This document shows, piece by piece, positions 12,233 through 26,200 of a DNA stretch of 64,000 bases. Position 1 is the first letter of the stretch; every line of letters starts with the position of its first letter. Under the pieces are notes generated by a model that was not told the origin of the DNA, made no database searches, and saw nothing but the letters and a program-made list of their open reading frames with translations. Source of the DNA: Megachile rotundata (lineage: Eukaryota > Arthropoda > Insecta > Hymenoptera > Megachilidae); contig NW_027473316.1 of NCBI RefSeq assembly GCF_050947335.1, positions 5,270,001-5,334,000 on the forward strand, read 5' to 3'. Position numbers and translations under genes: made by a program.

Positions 12233-12288
12233 TGATTGTATTTGGGAGATTGTAATTGTATGATTGCGATTTTTAGATTGCGATTGTA
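12233..12288. repeat. Module C (56 bp, 4 units), first copy
   Basis: Four in-register units: TGATTGTATTTGGG, AGATTGTAATTGTA, TGATTGCGATTTTT, AGATTGCGATTGTA. It contains the only GGG runs of the array apart from a lone GATTGGGATCG-type unit near 42822. TATTTGGG positions: 12239, 13065, 18414, 19226, 19940, 20766, 23666, 24478, 25178, 26018, 29772, 36228, 43678, 49531, 49965, 50315, 53031, 53465, 53829, 56881, 57329, 57623, 57791, 58505, 58981, 59191, 60452, 61250, 61698, 62048. It is absent left of 11.98 kb. Confidence 0.85.
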
Positions 12289-13282
12289 TGATGGTGACTG
12301 TATGATTGTGATTGTGTGATTGTGATTGTATGATTGTGATTGTATGATTGTGATTGTATGATTGTGATTGTATGACTGTGATTGAATGATTGTGATTGAA
12401 TGATTGTGAGTGTATGATTGTGATTCTATGATTGCGATTGTATGCTGGTGACTGTATTATTGTGATTGTATGATTGTGATTGTATGACTGTGATTGTATG
12501 ATTGTGATTGTATGATTGCGATTGTATGATTGTGATTGTATGATTGTGATTGTATGATTGTGATTGCATGTTTGTGATTGTATGATTGTGATTGTATCAT
12601 TGTGATTGTATCATTGTGATTGTATGATTGTGATTGTGTGATTGTGAATGTATGATTCTGATTGTATGATTGTGAGTGTATGATTGTGATTGAATGATTA
12701 TGATTGTATGATTGTGATTGTATGATTGTGATTGTATGATTGTGATTGTATGATTGTGATTGTATGATTGTGATTGTATGATTGTTTATGTATGATTGTG
12801 ATTGTATAGTAGTAATTGTGCGATTGTCATCGTATGATTGTGATTGTATGATTGCGATCGTATGATTGTGATTGTTGAACTGCGATTGTATGATTGTGAT
12901 TGTATGATTGTGATTGTATGATTGTGATTGTATGATTGTGATTGTATGATTGTGATTGTATGATTGTGATTGTATGATTGTGATTGTATGATTGTGATTG
13001 TATGATTGTGATTGTATGATTGTGATTGTATGATTGTAATTGTATGATTGTGATTGTATGATTGTATTTGGGAGATTGTAATGGTATGATTGCGATTTTT
13101 AGATTGCGATTGTATGGTTGTGATTGTATGACTGTGATTGTATGATTGTGATTGTATGATTGTGATTGTATGATTGTGATTGTATGATTGTGATTGTATG
13201 ATTGTGATTGTATGATTGTGATTGTATGATTGTGATTGTATGATTGTGATTGCATGTTTGTGATTGCATGATTGTGATTGTA

Positions 13283-13352
13283 TCATTGTGATTGTATCAT
13301 TGTGATTGTATCATTGTGATTGTATCATTGTGATTGTATCATTGTGATTGTA
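13283..13352. repeat. TCAT run (TCATTGTGATTGTA x5)
   Basis: Five successive units start TCATT in place of TGATT. Similar runs follow GCATGTTTG units throughout: two units near 1508, 2109, 12597, 15688, 18770, 20282, 51540 and 63330; three near 55450 and 63735; four near 20985, 26235, 30375 and 44760; five near 19459, 24697 and 57105. In some four-unit runs near 49750, 53250, 58750 and 61470 one unit reads GTGTTTG. These units place TCA on the + strand, hence TGA stops on the minus strand, and so set many apparent ORF ends. Confidence 0.8.
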
Positions 13353-14038
13353 TGATTGTGATTGTATGATTGTGATTGTATGATTGTGATTGTATGGTTG
13401 TGATTGTATAATTGTGATTGTATGATAGTGATTGTATGATTGTGATTGTATGATTGTGATTGTATGATTGTGATTGTATGATTGTGATTGTATGGTGGTG
13501 ATCGTATGATTGTGATCGTTTGATTGTGGTTGTATAATTACGGTTCTATTATTGTGATTGTATGATTGTGATTGCATTATTGTGATTGTATGATTGTGAT
13601 TGTATGATTGTGATCGTATGATTGTGTTTGTTTGATTGCGATAGTATGATTGTGATTGTATGATTGTGATTGTATGATTGTGATTGTATGATTGTGATTG
13701 CATGATTGTGATTGTATGATTGTGATTGTATGATTGTGATTGTATGATTGTGATTGTATGATTGTGATTGTATGATTGTGATTGTATGATTGTGATTGTA
13801 TGATTGTGATTGTATGATTGTGATTGTATGATTGTGATTGTATGATTGTGATTGTATGATTGTGATTGTATGATTGCGATTGTATCATTGTGATTGTATG
13901 ATTGTGATTATATGATTGTGATTATATGATTGTGATTGTATGATTGCGATTGTATGATTGCGATTGTATGATTGTGATTGTATGATTGTGATTGTATGAT
14001 TGTGATTGTATGATTGTGATTGTATGATTGTGATTGTA

Positions 14039-14836
14039 TCATTGTGATTGAATGATTGTGAGTGTATGAATGTGATTGTATGGTTGCGATCGTATGATTC
14101 TGATTCTTTGACTGCGATTGTATGATTGTGATTGTGTGATTGTGATTGTATGATTGTGATTGTATGATTGTGATTGTATGATTGTGATTGTATGATTGTG
14201 ATTGTATGATTGTGATTGTATGATTGTGATTGTATGATTGTGATTGTATGATTGTGATTGTATGATTGTGATTGTATGATTGTGATTGTATGGTGGTGAT
14301 CGTATGATTGTGATCGTTTGATTGTGGTTGTATAATTACGGTTCTATTATTGTGATTGTATGATTGTGATTGCATTATTGTGATTGTATGATTGTGATTG
14401 TATGATTGTGATCGTATGATTGTGTTTGTTTGATTGCGATAGTATGATTGTGATTGTATGATTGTGATTGTATGATTGTGATTGTATGATTGTGATTGCA
14501 TGATTGTGATTGTATGATTGTGATTGTATGATTGTGATTGTATGATTGTGATTGTATGATTGTGATTGTATGATTGTGATTGTATGATTGTGATTGTATG
14601 ATTGTGATTGTATGATTGTGATTGTATGATTGTGATTGTATGATTGTGATTGTATGATTGTGATTGTATGATTGCGATTGTATCATTGTGATTGTATGAT
14701 TGTGATTATATGATTGTGATTATATGATTGTGATTGTATGATTGCGATTGTATGATTGCGATTGTATGATTGTGATTGTATGATTGTGATTGTATGATTG
14801 TGATTGTATGATTGTGATTGTATGATTGTGATTGTA
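14039..14836. repeat. HOR tile 6 (798 bp = 57 units), half of a tandem duplication
   Basis: H, a consensus run, B at 14292, G. The block from B to B (13494-14291) recurs at 14292-15089. H copies at 14039 and 14837 also lie 798 bp apart, and both carry the CTGATTC allele, as does H at 4238. This links the 13.5-15.1 kb region to the 3.7-4.3 kb region by descent. Confidence 0.85.
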
Positions 14837-17800
14837 TCATTGTGATTGAATGATTGTGAGTGTATGAATGTGATTGTATGGTTGCGATCGTATGATTCTG
14901 ATTCTTTGACTGCGATTGTATGATTGTGATTGTGTGATTGTGATTGTATGATTGTGATTGTATGATTGTGATTGTATGATTGTGATTGTATGATTGTGAT
15001 TGTATGATTGTGATTGTATGATTGTGATTGTATGATTGTGATTGTATGATTGTGATTGTATGATTGTGATTGTATGATTGTGATTGTCTGATTGTGATTG
15101 TATGATTGTGATTGTATGATTGTGATTGTATGATTGTGATTGTATGATTGTGATTGTATGATTGTGATTGTATGATTGTGATTGTATGATTGTGATTGTA
15201 TGATTGTGATTGTATGATTGTGATTGTATGATTGTGATTGTATGATTGTGATTGTATGATTGTGATTGTATGATTGTGATTGTATGATTGTGATTGTATG
15301 ATTGTGATTGTATGATTGTGATTGTATGATTGTGATTGTATGATTGTGATTGTATGATTGTGATTGTATGACTGTGATTGAATGATTGTGATTGAATGAT
15401 TGTGAGTGTATGATTGTGATTCTATGATTGCGATTGTATGCTGGTAACTGTATTATTGTGATTGTATGATTGTGATTGTATGATTGTGATTGTATGATTG
15501 TGATTGTATGACTGTGATTGTATGATTGTGATTGTATGATTGTGATTGTATGATTGTGATTGTATGATTGTGATTGTATGATTGTGATTGTATGATTGTG
15601 ATTGTATGATTGTGATTGTATGATTGTGATTGTATGATTGTGATTGTATGATTGTGATTGCATGTTTGTGATTGTATGATTGTGATTGTATCATTGTGAT
15701 TGTATCATTGTGATTGTATGATTGTGATGGTATGATTGTGAATGTATGATTCTGATTGTATGATTGTGAGTGTATGATTGTGATTGAATGATTATGATTG
15801 TATGATTGTGATTGTATGATTGTGATTGTATGATTGTGATTGTATGATTGTGATTGTATGATTGTGATTGTATGATTGTGATTGTATGATTGTTTATGTA
15901 TGATTGTGATTGTATAGTAGTAATTGTGCGATTGTCATCGTATGATTGTGATTGTATGATTGCGATCGTATGATTGTGATTGTTGAACTGCGATTGTATG
16001 ATTGTGATTGTATGATTGTGATAGTATGATTGTGATTGTATGATTGTGATTGTATGATTGTGATTGTATGATTGTGATTGTATAATTGTGATTGTATGAT
16101 TGTGATTGTATGATTGTGATTGTATGATTGTGATTGTATGATTGTGATTGTATGATTGCGATTGTATGATTGTGATTGTATGATTGTGATTGTATGATTG
16201 TGATTGTATGATTGTGATTGTATGATTGTGATTGTATGATTGTGATTGTATGATTGTGATTGTATGATTGTGATTGTATGATTGTGATTGTATGATTGTG
16301 ATTGTATGATTGTGATTGTATGATTGTGATTGTATGATTGTGATTGTATGATTGTGATTGTATGATTGTGATTGTATGATTGTGATTGTATGATTGTGAT
16401 TGTATGATTGTGATTGTATGATTGTGATTGTATGATTGTGATTGTATGATTGTGATTGTATGATTGTGATTGTATGATTGTGATTGTATGATTGTGATTG
16501 TATGATTGTGATTGTATGATTGTGATTGTATGATTGTGATTGTATGATTGTGATTGTATGATTGTGATTGTATGATTGTGATTGTATGATTGTGATTGTA
16601 TGATTGTGATTGTATGATTGTGATTGTATGATTGTGATTGTATGATTGTGATTGTATGATTGTGATTGTATGATTGTGATTGTATGATTGTGATTGTATG
16701 ATTGTGATTGTATGATTGTGATTGTTTGATTGTGATTGTTTGATTGTGATTGTATGATTGTGATTGTATGATTGTGATTGTATGATTGTGATTGTATGAT
16801 TGTGATTGTATGATTGTGATTGTATGATTGTGATTGTATGATTGTGATTGTATGATTGTGATTGTATGATTGTGATTGTATGATTGTGATTGTATGATTG
16901 TGATTGTATGATTGTGATTGTATGATTGTGATTGTATGATTGTGATTGTATGATTGTGATTGTATGATTGTGAGTGTATGATTGTGATCGTATGATTGCG
17001 ATCGTATGATTGCGATCGTATGATTGCGATCGTATGATTGCGATCGTATGATTGCGATCGTATGATTGTGATCGTATGATTGTGATCGCATGATTTTGAT
17101 TGTATGATTGTGATTGTATGATTGTGATTGTATGATTTTGATTGTATGATTGTGATTGTATGATTGTGATTGTATGATTGTGATTGTATGATTGTGATTG
17201 TATGATTGTGATTGTATGATTGTGATTGTATGATTGTGATTGTATGATTGTGATTGTATGATTGTGATTGTATGATTGTGATTGTATGATTGTGATTGTA
17301 TGGTGGTGATCGTATGATTGTGATCGTTTGATTGTGGTTGTATAATTACGGTTCTATTATTGTGATTGTATGATTGTGATTGCATGATTGTGATTGTATG
17401 ATTGTGATTGTATGATTGTGATCGTATGATTGTGTTTGTTTGATTGCGATAGTATGATTGTGATTGTATGATTGTGATTGTATGATTGTGATTGTATGAT
17501 TGTGATTGTATGATTGCGATTGCATGATTGTGATTGTATGCTTGTGATTGTATGATTGTGATTGTATGATTGTGATTGTATGATTGTGATTGTATGATTG
17601 TGATTGTATGATTGTGATTATATGATTGTGATTGTATGACTGTGATTGTATGATTGTGATTGTATGATTGTGATTGTATGATTGTGATTGTATGATTGTG
17701 ATTATATGATTGTGATTGTATGACTGTGATTGTATGATTGTGATTGTATGATTGTGATTGTATGATTGTGATTGTATGATTGCGATTGTATCATTGTGAT

Positions 17801-17972
17801 TGTATGATTGTGATTATATGATTGTGATTGTATGATTGCGATTGTATGATTGCGATTGTATGATTGCGATTGTATGATTGCGATTGTATGATTGCGATTG
17901 TACGATTGTGATTGTATGATTGTGATTGTATGATTGTGATTGTATGATTGTGATTGTATGATTGTGATTGTA
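14837..17972. repeat. HOR tile 7 (3136 bp = 224 units)
   Basis: Module order: H, a TGTCTG unit near 15088, F near 15370 (allele CTGGTAACTG), a TCAT doublet near 15688, A (GTTTATG 15892), a consensus run at about 16161-16723, E at 16724, D at 16972-17090, B at 17302, two GATTATA units near 17609 and 17702, G. The first half repeats the order seen at 4.2-5.0 kb (H, TGTCTG, F). The second half (A, E, D, B, G) repeats that of 7.9-9.9 kb, so the tile looks like a composite of the two. Confidence 0.8.
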
Positions 17973-20900
17973 TCATTGTGATTGAATGATTGTGAGTGTA
18001 TGAATGTGATTGTATGGTTGCGATCGTATGATTGTGATTCTTTGACTGCGATTGTATGATTGTGATTGTGTGATTGTGATTGTATGATTGTGATTGTATG
18101 ATTGTGATTGTATGATTGTGATTGTATGATTGTGATTGTATGATTGTGATTGTATGATTGTATTTGGGAGATTGTAATTGTATGATTGCGATTTTATGAT
18201 TGTGATTGTATTGATTGTGATCGTATGATTGTGATCGTATGATTGTGATTCTATGATTGTGATTCTATGATTGTGATTGTATGATTGTGATTGTATTCTT
18301 ATGACTGTATTATTGTGATTGTATGATTGTGATTGTATGATTGTGCTTGTATGATTGTGATTGTATGATTTTGATTGTATGATTGTAATTGTATGATTGT
18401 GATTGTATGATTGTATTTGGGAGATTGTAATTGTATGATTGCGATTTTTAGATTGCGATTGTATGATGGTGACTGTATGATTGTGATTGTGTGATTGTGA
18501 TTGTATGATTGTGATTGTATGATTGTGATTGTATGATTGTGATTGTATGACTGTGATTGAATGATTGTGATTGAATGATTGTGAGTGTATGATTGTGATT
18601 CTATGATTGCGATTGTATGCTGGTGACTGTATTATTGTGATTGTATGATTGTGATTGTATGACTGTGATTGTATGATTGTGATTGTATGATTGCGATTGT
18701 ATGATTGTGATTGTATGATTGTGATTGTATGATTGTGATTGCATGTTTGTGATTGTATGATTGTGATTGTATCATTGTGATTGTATCATTGTGATTGTAT
18801 GATTGTGATTGTGTGATTGTGAATGTATGATTCTGATTGTATGATTGTGAGTGTATGATTGTGATTGAATGATTATGATTGTATGATTGTGATTGTATGA
18901 TTGTGATTGTATGATTGTGATTGTATGATTGTGATTGTATGATTGTGATTGTATGATTGTTTATGTATGATTGTGATTGTATAGTAGTAATTGTGCGATT
19001 GTCATCGTATGATTGTGATTGTATGATTGCGATCGTATGATTGTGATTGTTGAACTGCGATTGTATGATTGTGATTGTATGATTGTGATTGTATGATTGT
19101 GATTGTATGATTGTGATTGTATGATTGTGATTGTATGATTGTGATTGTATGATTGTGATTGTATGATTGTGATTGTATGATTGTGATTGTATGATTGTAA
19201 TTGTATGATTGTGATTGTATGATTGTATTTGGGAGATTGTAATGGTATGATTGCGATTTTTAGATTGCGATTGTATGGTTGTGATTGTATGACTGTGATT
19301 GTATGATTGTGATTGTATGATTGTGATTGTATGATTGTGATTGTATGATTGTGATTGTATGATTGTGATTGTATGATTGTGATTGTATGATTGTGATTGT
19401 ATGATTGTGATTGTATGATTGTGATTGCATGTTTGTGATTGCATGATTGTGATTGTATCATTGTGATTGTATCATTGTGATTGTATCATTGTGATTGTAT
19501 CATTGTGATTGTATCATTGTGATTGTATGATTGTGATTGTATGATTGTGAATGTATGATTGTGATTGTATGATTGTGATTGAATGATTGTGAGTGTATGA
19601 TTATGATTCTATGATTGTGATTGTATGATTGTGATTGTATGATTGTGATTGTATGATTGTGATTGTATGATTGTGATTGTATGATTGTGATTGTATGATT
19701 GTGATTGTATGATTGTGATTGTATGATTGTGATTGTATGATTGTGATTGTATGACTGTGATTGAATGATTGTGATTGAATGATTGTGAGTGTATGATTGT
19801 GATTCTGTGATTGCGATTGTATGCTGGTAACTGTATTATTGTGATTGTATGATTGTGATTGTATGATTGTGATTGTATGACTGTGATTGTATGATTGTGA
19901 TTGTATGATTGTGATTGTATGATTGTGATTGTATGATTGTATTTGGGAGATTGTAATTGTATGATTGCGATTTTTAGATTGCGATTGTATGATGGTGACT
20001 GTATGATTGTGATTGTGTGATTGTGATTGTATGATTGTGATTGTATGATTGTGATTGTATGATTGTGAATGTATGACTGTGATTGAATGATTGTGATTGA
20101 ATGATTGTGAGTGTATGATTGTGATTCTATGATTGCGATTGTATGCTGGTGACTGTATTATTGTGATTGTATGATTGTGATTGTATGACTGTGATTGTAT
20201 GATTGTGATTGTATGATTGCGATTGTATGATTGTGATTGTATGATTGTGATTGCATGTTTGTGATTGTATGATTGTGATTGTATCATTGTGATTGTATCA
20301 TTGTGATTGTATGATTGTGATTGTGTGATTGTGAATGTATGATTCTGATTGTATGATTGTGAGTGTATGATTGTGATTGAATGATTATGATTGTATGATT
20401 GTGATTGTATGATTGTGATTGTATGATTGTGATTGTATGATTGTGATTGTATGATTGTGATTGTATGATTGTGATTGTATGATTGTGATTGTATGATTGT
20501 TTATGTATGATTGTGATTGTATAGTAGTAATTGTGCGATTGTCATCGTATGATTGTGATTGTATGATTGCGATCGTATGATTGTGATTGTTGAACTGCGA
20601 TTGTATGATTGTGATTGTATGATTGTGATTGTATGATTGTGATTGTATGATTGTGATTGTATGATTGTGATTGTATGATTGTGATTGTATGATTGTGATT
20701 GTATGATTGTGATTGTATGATTGTGATTGTATGATTGTAATTGTATGTTTGTGATTGTATGATTGTATTTGGGAGATTGTAATGGTATGATTGCGATTTT
20801 TAGATTGCGATTGTATGGTTGTGATTGTATGACTGTGATTGTATGATTGTGATTGTATGATTGTGATTGTATGATTGTGATTGTATGATTGTGATTGTAT

Positions 20901-23224
20901 GATTGTGATTGTATGATTGTGATTGTATGATTGTGATTGTATGATTGTGATTGCATGTTTGTGATTGCATGATTGTGATTGTATCATTGTGATTGTATCA
21001 TTGTGATTGTATCATTGTGATTGTATCATTGTGATTGTATGATTGTGATTGTATGATTGTGAATGTATGATTGTGATTGTATGATTGTGATTGAATGATT
21101 GTGAGTGTATGATTATGATTCTATGATTGTGATTGTATGATTGTGATTGTATGATTGTGATTGTATGATTGTGATTGTATGATTGTATTTGGGAGATTGT
21201 AATTGTATGATTGCGATTTTATGATTGTGATTGGATTGATTGTGATCGTATGATTGTGATCGTATGATTGTGATTCTATGATTGTGATTCTATGATTGTG
21301 ATTGTATGATTGTGATTGTATTCTTATGACTGTATTATTGTGATTGTATGATTGTGATTGTATGATTGTGATTGTATGATTGTAATTGTATGATTGTGAT
21401 TGTATGATTGTGATTGTATGATTGTGATTGTATGATTGTGATTGTATGATTGTGATTGTATGATTGTTTATGTATGATTGTGATTGTATAGTAGTAATTG
21501 TGCGATTGTCATCGTATGATTGTGATTGTATGATTGCGATCGTATGATTGTGATTGTTGAACTGCGATTGTATGATTGTGATTGTATGATTGTGATAGTA
21601 TGATTGTGATTGTATGATTGTGATTGTATGATTGTGATTGTATAATTGTGATTGTATGATTGTGATTGTATGATTGTGATTGTATGATTGTGATTGTATG
21701 ATTGTGATTGTATGATTGTGATTGTATGATTGTGATTGTATGATTGTGATTGTATGATTGTGATTGTATGATTGTGATTGTATGATTGTGATTGTATGAT
21801 TGTGATTGTATGATTGTGATTGTATGATTGTGATTGTATGATTGTGATTGTATGATTGTGATTGTATGATTGTGATTGTATGATTGTGATTGTATAATTG
21901 TGATTGTATGATTGTGATTGTATGATTGTGATTGTATGATTGTGATTGTATGATTGTGATTGTATAGTAGTAATTGTGCGATTGTCATCGTATGATTGTG
22001 ATTGTATGATTGCGATCGTATGATTGTGATTGTTGAACTGCGATTGTATGATTGTGATTGTATGATTGTGATAGTATGATTGTGATTGTATGATTGTGAT
22101 TGTATGATTGTGATTGTATAATTGTGATTGTATGATTGTGATTGTATGATTGTGATTGTATGATTGTGATTGTATGATTGTGATTGTATGATTGTGATTG
22201 TATGATTGTGATTGTATGATTGTGATTGTATGATTGTGAGTGTATGATTGTGATCGTATGATTGCGATCGTATGATTGCGATCGTATGATTGCGATCGTA
22301 TGATTGCGATCGTATGATTGCGATCGTATGATTGTGATCGTATGATTGTGATCGCATGATTTTGATTGTATGATTGTGATTGTATGATTGTGATTGTATG
22401 ATTTTGATTGTATGATTGTGATTGTATGATTGTGATTGTATGATTGTGATTGTATGATTGTGATTGTATGATTGTGATTGTATGATTGTGATTGTATGAT
22501 TGTGATTGTATGATTGTGATTGTATGATTGTGATTGTATGATTGTGATTGTATGGTGGTGATCGTATGATTGTGATCGTTTGATTGTGGTTGTATAATTA
22601 CGGTTCTATTATTGTGATTGTATGATTGTGATTGCATGATTGTGATTGTATGATTGTGATTGTATGATTGTGATCGTATGATTGTGTTTGTTTGATTGCG
22701 ATAGTATGATTGTGATTGTATGATTGTGATTGTATGATTGTGATTGTATGATTGTGATTGTATGATTGCGATTGCATGATTGTGATTGTATGCTTGTGAT
22801 TGTATGATTGTGATTGTATGATTGTGATTGTATGATTGTGATTGTATGATTGTGATTGTATGATTGTGATTATATGATTGTGATTGTATGACTGTGATTG
22901 TATGATTGTGATTGTATGATTGTGATTGTATGATTGTGATTGTATGATTGTGATTATATGATTGTGATTGTATGACTGTGATTGTATGATTGTGATTGTA
23001 TGATTGTGATTGTATGATTGTGATTGTATGATTGCGATTGTATCATTGTGATTGTATGATTGTGATTATATGATTGTGATTGTATGATTGCGATTGTATG
23101 ATTGCGATTGTATGATTGCGATTGTATGATTGCGATTGTATGATTGCGATTGTACGATTGTGATTGTATGATTGTGATTGTATGATTGTGATTGTATGAT
23201 TGTGATTGTATGATTGTGATTGTA
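17973..23224. repeat. Long HOR tile 8 (5252 bp = 375 units + 2 bases)
   Basis: Module order by position of TATTTGGG (C/C2) or GTTTATG (A): H, C2 18161, C 18414, F, A 18959, C 19226, a five-fold TCAT run near 19459, F (GTAACTG) near 19755, C 19940, F (GTGACTG) near 20078, A 20499, C 20766, a four-fold TCAT run near 20985, C2 21186, A 21466, A' 21962, D 22238-22355, B 22554, G. Two C2 modules give the +2 in length. There is no E module between A' and D, unlike the next tile. Confidence 0.85.
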
Positions 23225-26200
23225 TCATTGTGATTGAATGATTGTGAGTGTATGAATGTGATTGTATGGTTGCGATCGTATGATTGTGATTCTTTGACTG
23301 CGATTGTATGATTGTGATTGTGTGATTGTGATTGTATGATTGTGATTGTATGATTGTGATTGTATGATTGTGATTGTATGATTGTGATTGTATGATTGTG
23401 ATTGTATGATTGTATTTGGGAGATTGTAATTGTATGATTGCGATTTTATGATTGTGATTGTATTGATTGTGATCGTATGATTGTGATCGTATGATTGTGA
23501 TTCTATGATTGTGATTCTATGATTGTGATTGTATGATTGTGATTGTATTCTTATGACTGTATTATTGTGATTGTATGATTGTGATTGTATGATTGTGCTT
23601 GTATGATTGTGATTGTATGATTTTGATTGTATGATTGTAATTGTATGATTGTGATTGTATGATTGTATTTGGGAGATTGTAATTGTATGATTGCGATTTT
23701 TAGATTGCGATTGTATGATGGTGACTGTATGATTGTGATTGTGTGATTGTGATTGTATGATTGTGATTGTATGATTGTGATTGTATGATTGTGATTGTAT
23801 GACTGTGATTGAATGATTGTGATTGAATGATTGTGAGTGTATGATTGTGATTCTATGATTGCGATTGTATGCTGGTGACTGTATTATTGTGATTGTATGA
23901 TTGTGATTGTATGACTGTGATTGTATGATTGTGATTGTATGATTGCGATTGTATGATTGTGATTGTATGATTGTGATTGTATGATTGTGATTGCATGTTT
24001 GTGATTGTATGATTGTGATTGTATCATTGTGATTGTATCATTGTGATTGTATGATTGTGATTGTGTGATTGTGAATGTATGATTCTGATTGTATGATTGT
24101 GAGTGTATGATTGTGATTGAATGATTATGATTGTATGATTGTGATTGTATGATTGTGATTGTATGATTGTGATTGTATGATTGTGATTGTATGATTGTGA
24201 TTGTATGATTGTTTATGTATGATTGTGATTGTATAGTAGTAATTGTGCGATTGTCATCGTATGATTGTGATTGTATGATTGCGATCGTATGATTGTGATT
24301 GTTGAACTGCGATTGTATGATTGTGATTGTATGATTGTGATTGTATGATTGTGATTGTATGATTGTGATTGTATGATTGTGATTGTATGATTGTGATTGT
24401 ATGATTGTGATTGTATGATTGTGATTGTATGATTGTGATTGTATGATTGTAATTGTATGATTGTGATTGTATGATTGTATTTGGGAGATTGTAATGGTAT
24501 GATTGCGATTTTTAGATTGCGATTGTATGGTTGTGATTGTATGACTGTGATTGTATGATTGTGATTGTATGATTGTGATTGTATGATTGTGATTGTATGA
24601 TTGTGATTGTATGATTGTGATTGTATGATTGTGATTGTATGATTGTGATTGTATGATTGTGATTGCATGTTTGTGATTGCATGATTGTGATTGTATCATT
24701 GTGATTGTATCATTGTGATTGTATCATTGTGATTGTATCATTGTGATTGTATCATTGTGATTGTATGATTGTGATTGTATGATTGTGAATGTATGATTGT
24801 GATTGTATGATTGTGATTGAATGATTGTGAGTGTATGATTATGATTCTATGATTGTGATTGTATGATTGTGATTGTATGATTGTGATTGTATGATTGTGA
24901 TTGTATGATTGTGATTGTATGATTGTGATTGTATGATTGTGATTGTATGATTGTGATTGTATGATTGTGATTGTATGATTGTGATTGTATGACTGTGATT
25001 GAATGATTGTGATTGAATGATTGTGAGTGTATGATTGTGATTCTGTGATTGCGATTGTATGCTGGTAACTGTATTATTGTGATTGTATGATTGTGATTGT
25101 ATGATTGTGATTGTATGACTGTGATTGTATGATTGTGATTGTATGATTGTGATTGTATGATTGTGATTGTATGATTGTATTTGGGAGATTGTAATTGTAT
25201 GATTGCGATTTTTAGATTGCGATTGTATGATGGTGACTGTATGATTGTGATTGTGTGATTGTGATTGTATGATTGTGATTGTATGATTGTGATTGTATGA
25301 TTGTGAATGTATGACTGTGATTGAATGATTGTGATTGAATGATTGTGAGTGTATGATTGTGATTCTATGATTGCGATTGTATGCTGGTGACTGTATTATT
25401 GTGATTGTATGATTGTGATTGTATGACTGTGATTGTATGATTGTGATTGTATGATTGCGATTGTATGATTGTGATTGTATGATTGTGATTGCATGTTTGT
25501 GATTGTATGATTGTGATTGTATCATTGTGATTGTATCATTGTGATTGTATGATTGTGATTGTGTGATTGTGAATGTATGATTCTGATTGTATGATTGTGA
25601 GTGTATGATTGTGATTGAATGATTATGATTGTATGATTGTGATTGTATGATTGTGATTGTATGATTGTGATTGTATGATTGTGATTGTATGATTGTGATT
25701 GTATGATTGTGATTGTATGATTGTGATTGTATGATTGTTTATGTATGATTGTGATTGTATAGTAGTAATTGTGCGATTGTCATCGTATGATTGTGATTGT
25801 ATGATTGCGATCGTATGATTGTGATTGTTGAACTGCGATTGTATGATTGTGATTGTATGATTGTGATTGTATGATTGTGATTGTATGATTGTGATTGTAT
25901 GATTGTGATTGTATGATTGTGATTGTATGATTGTGATTGTATGATTGTGATTGTATGATTGTGATTGTATGATTGTGATTGTATGATTGTAATTGTATGT
26001 TTGTGATTGTATGATTGTATTTGGGAGATTGTAATGGTATGATTGCGATTTTTAGATTGCGATTGTATGGTTGTGATTGTATGACTGTGATTGTATGATT
26101 GTGATTGTATGATTGTGATTGTATGATTGTGATTGTATGATTGTGATTGTATGATTGTGATTGTATGATTGTGATTGTATGATTGTGATTGTATGATTGT

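Larger units (their letters stand above)
11798..14038. repeat. HOR tile 5 (2241 bp = 160 units + 1 base), first tile with C modules
   Basis: Module order: H, C2 at 11980-12050 (first register shift of the window), a TTCTTATGACTG unit near 12121, C at 12233-12288, F near 12367 (allele CTGGTGACTG), a TCAT doublet near 12597, A (GTTTATG 12784), C (TATTTGGG 13065), a five-fold TCAT run at 13283-13352, B at 13494, G. The odd extra base in the tile length is the single inserted T of C2. Confidence 0.85.

Noticed and set aside
12233..12288. Module C with GGG and T-run as a terminator, G-quadruplex or foreign insertion
   Set aside because: There is only one GGG per module, no hairpin, and all four units are 14 bp and alignable to the consensus, so it is a diverged stretch of the same satellite.
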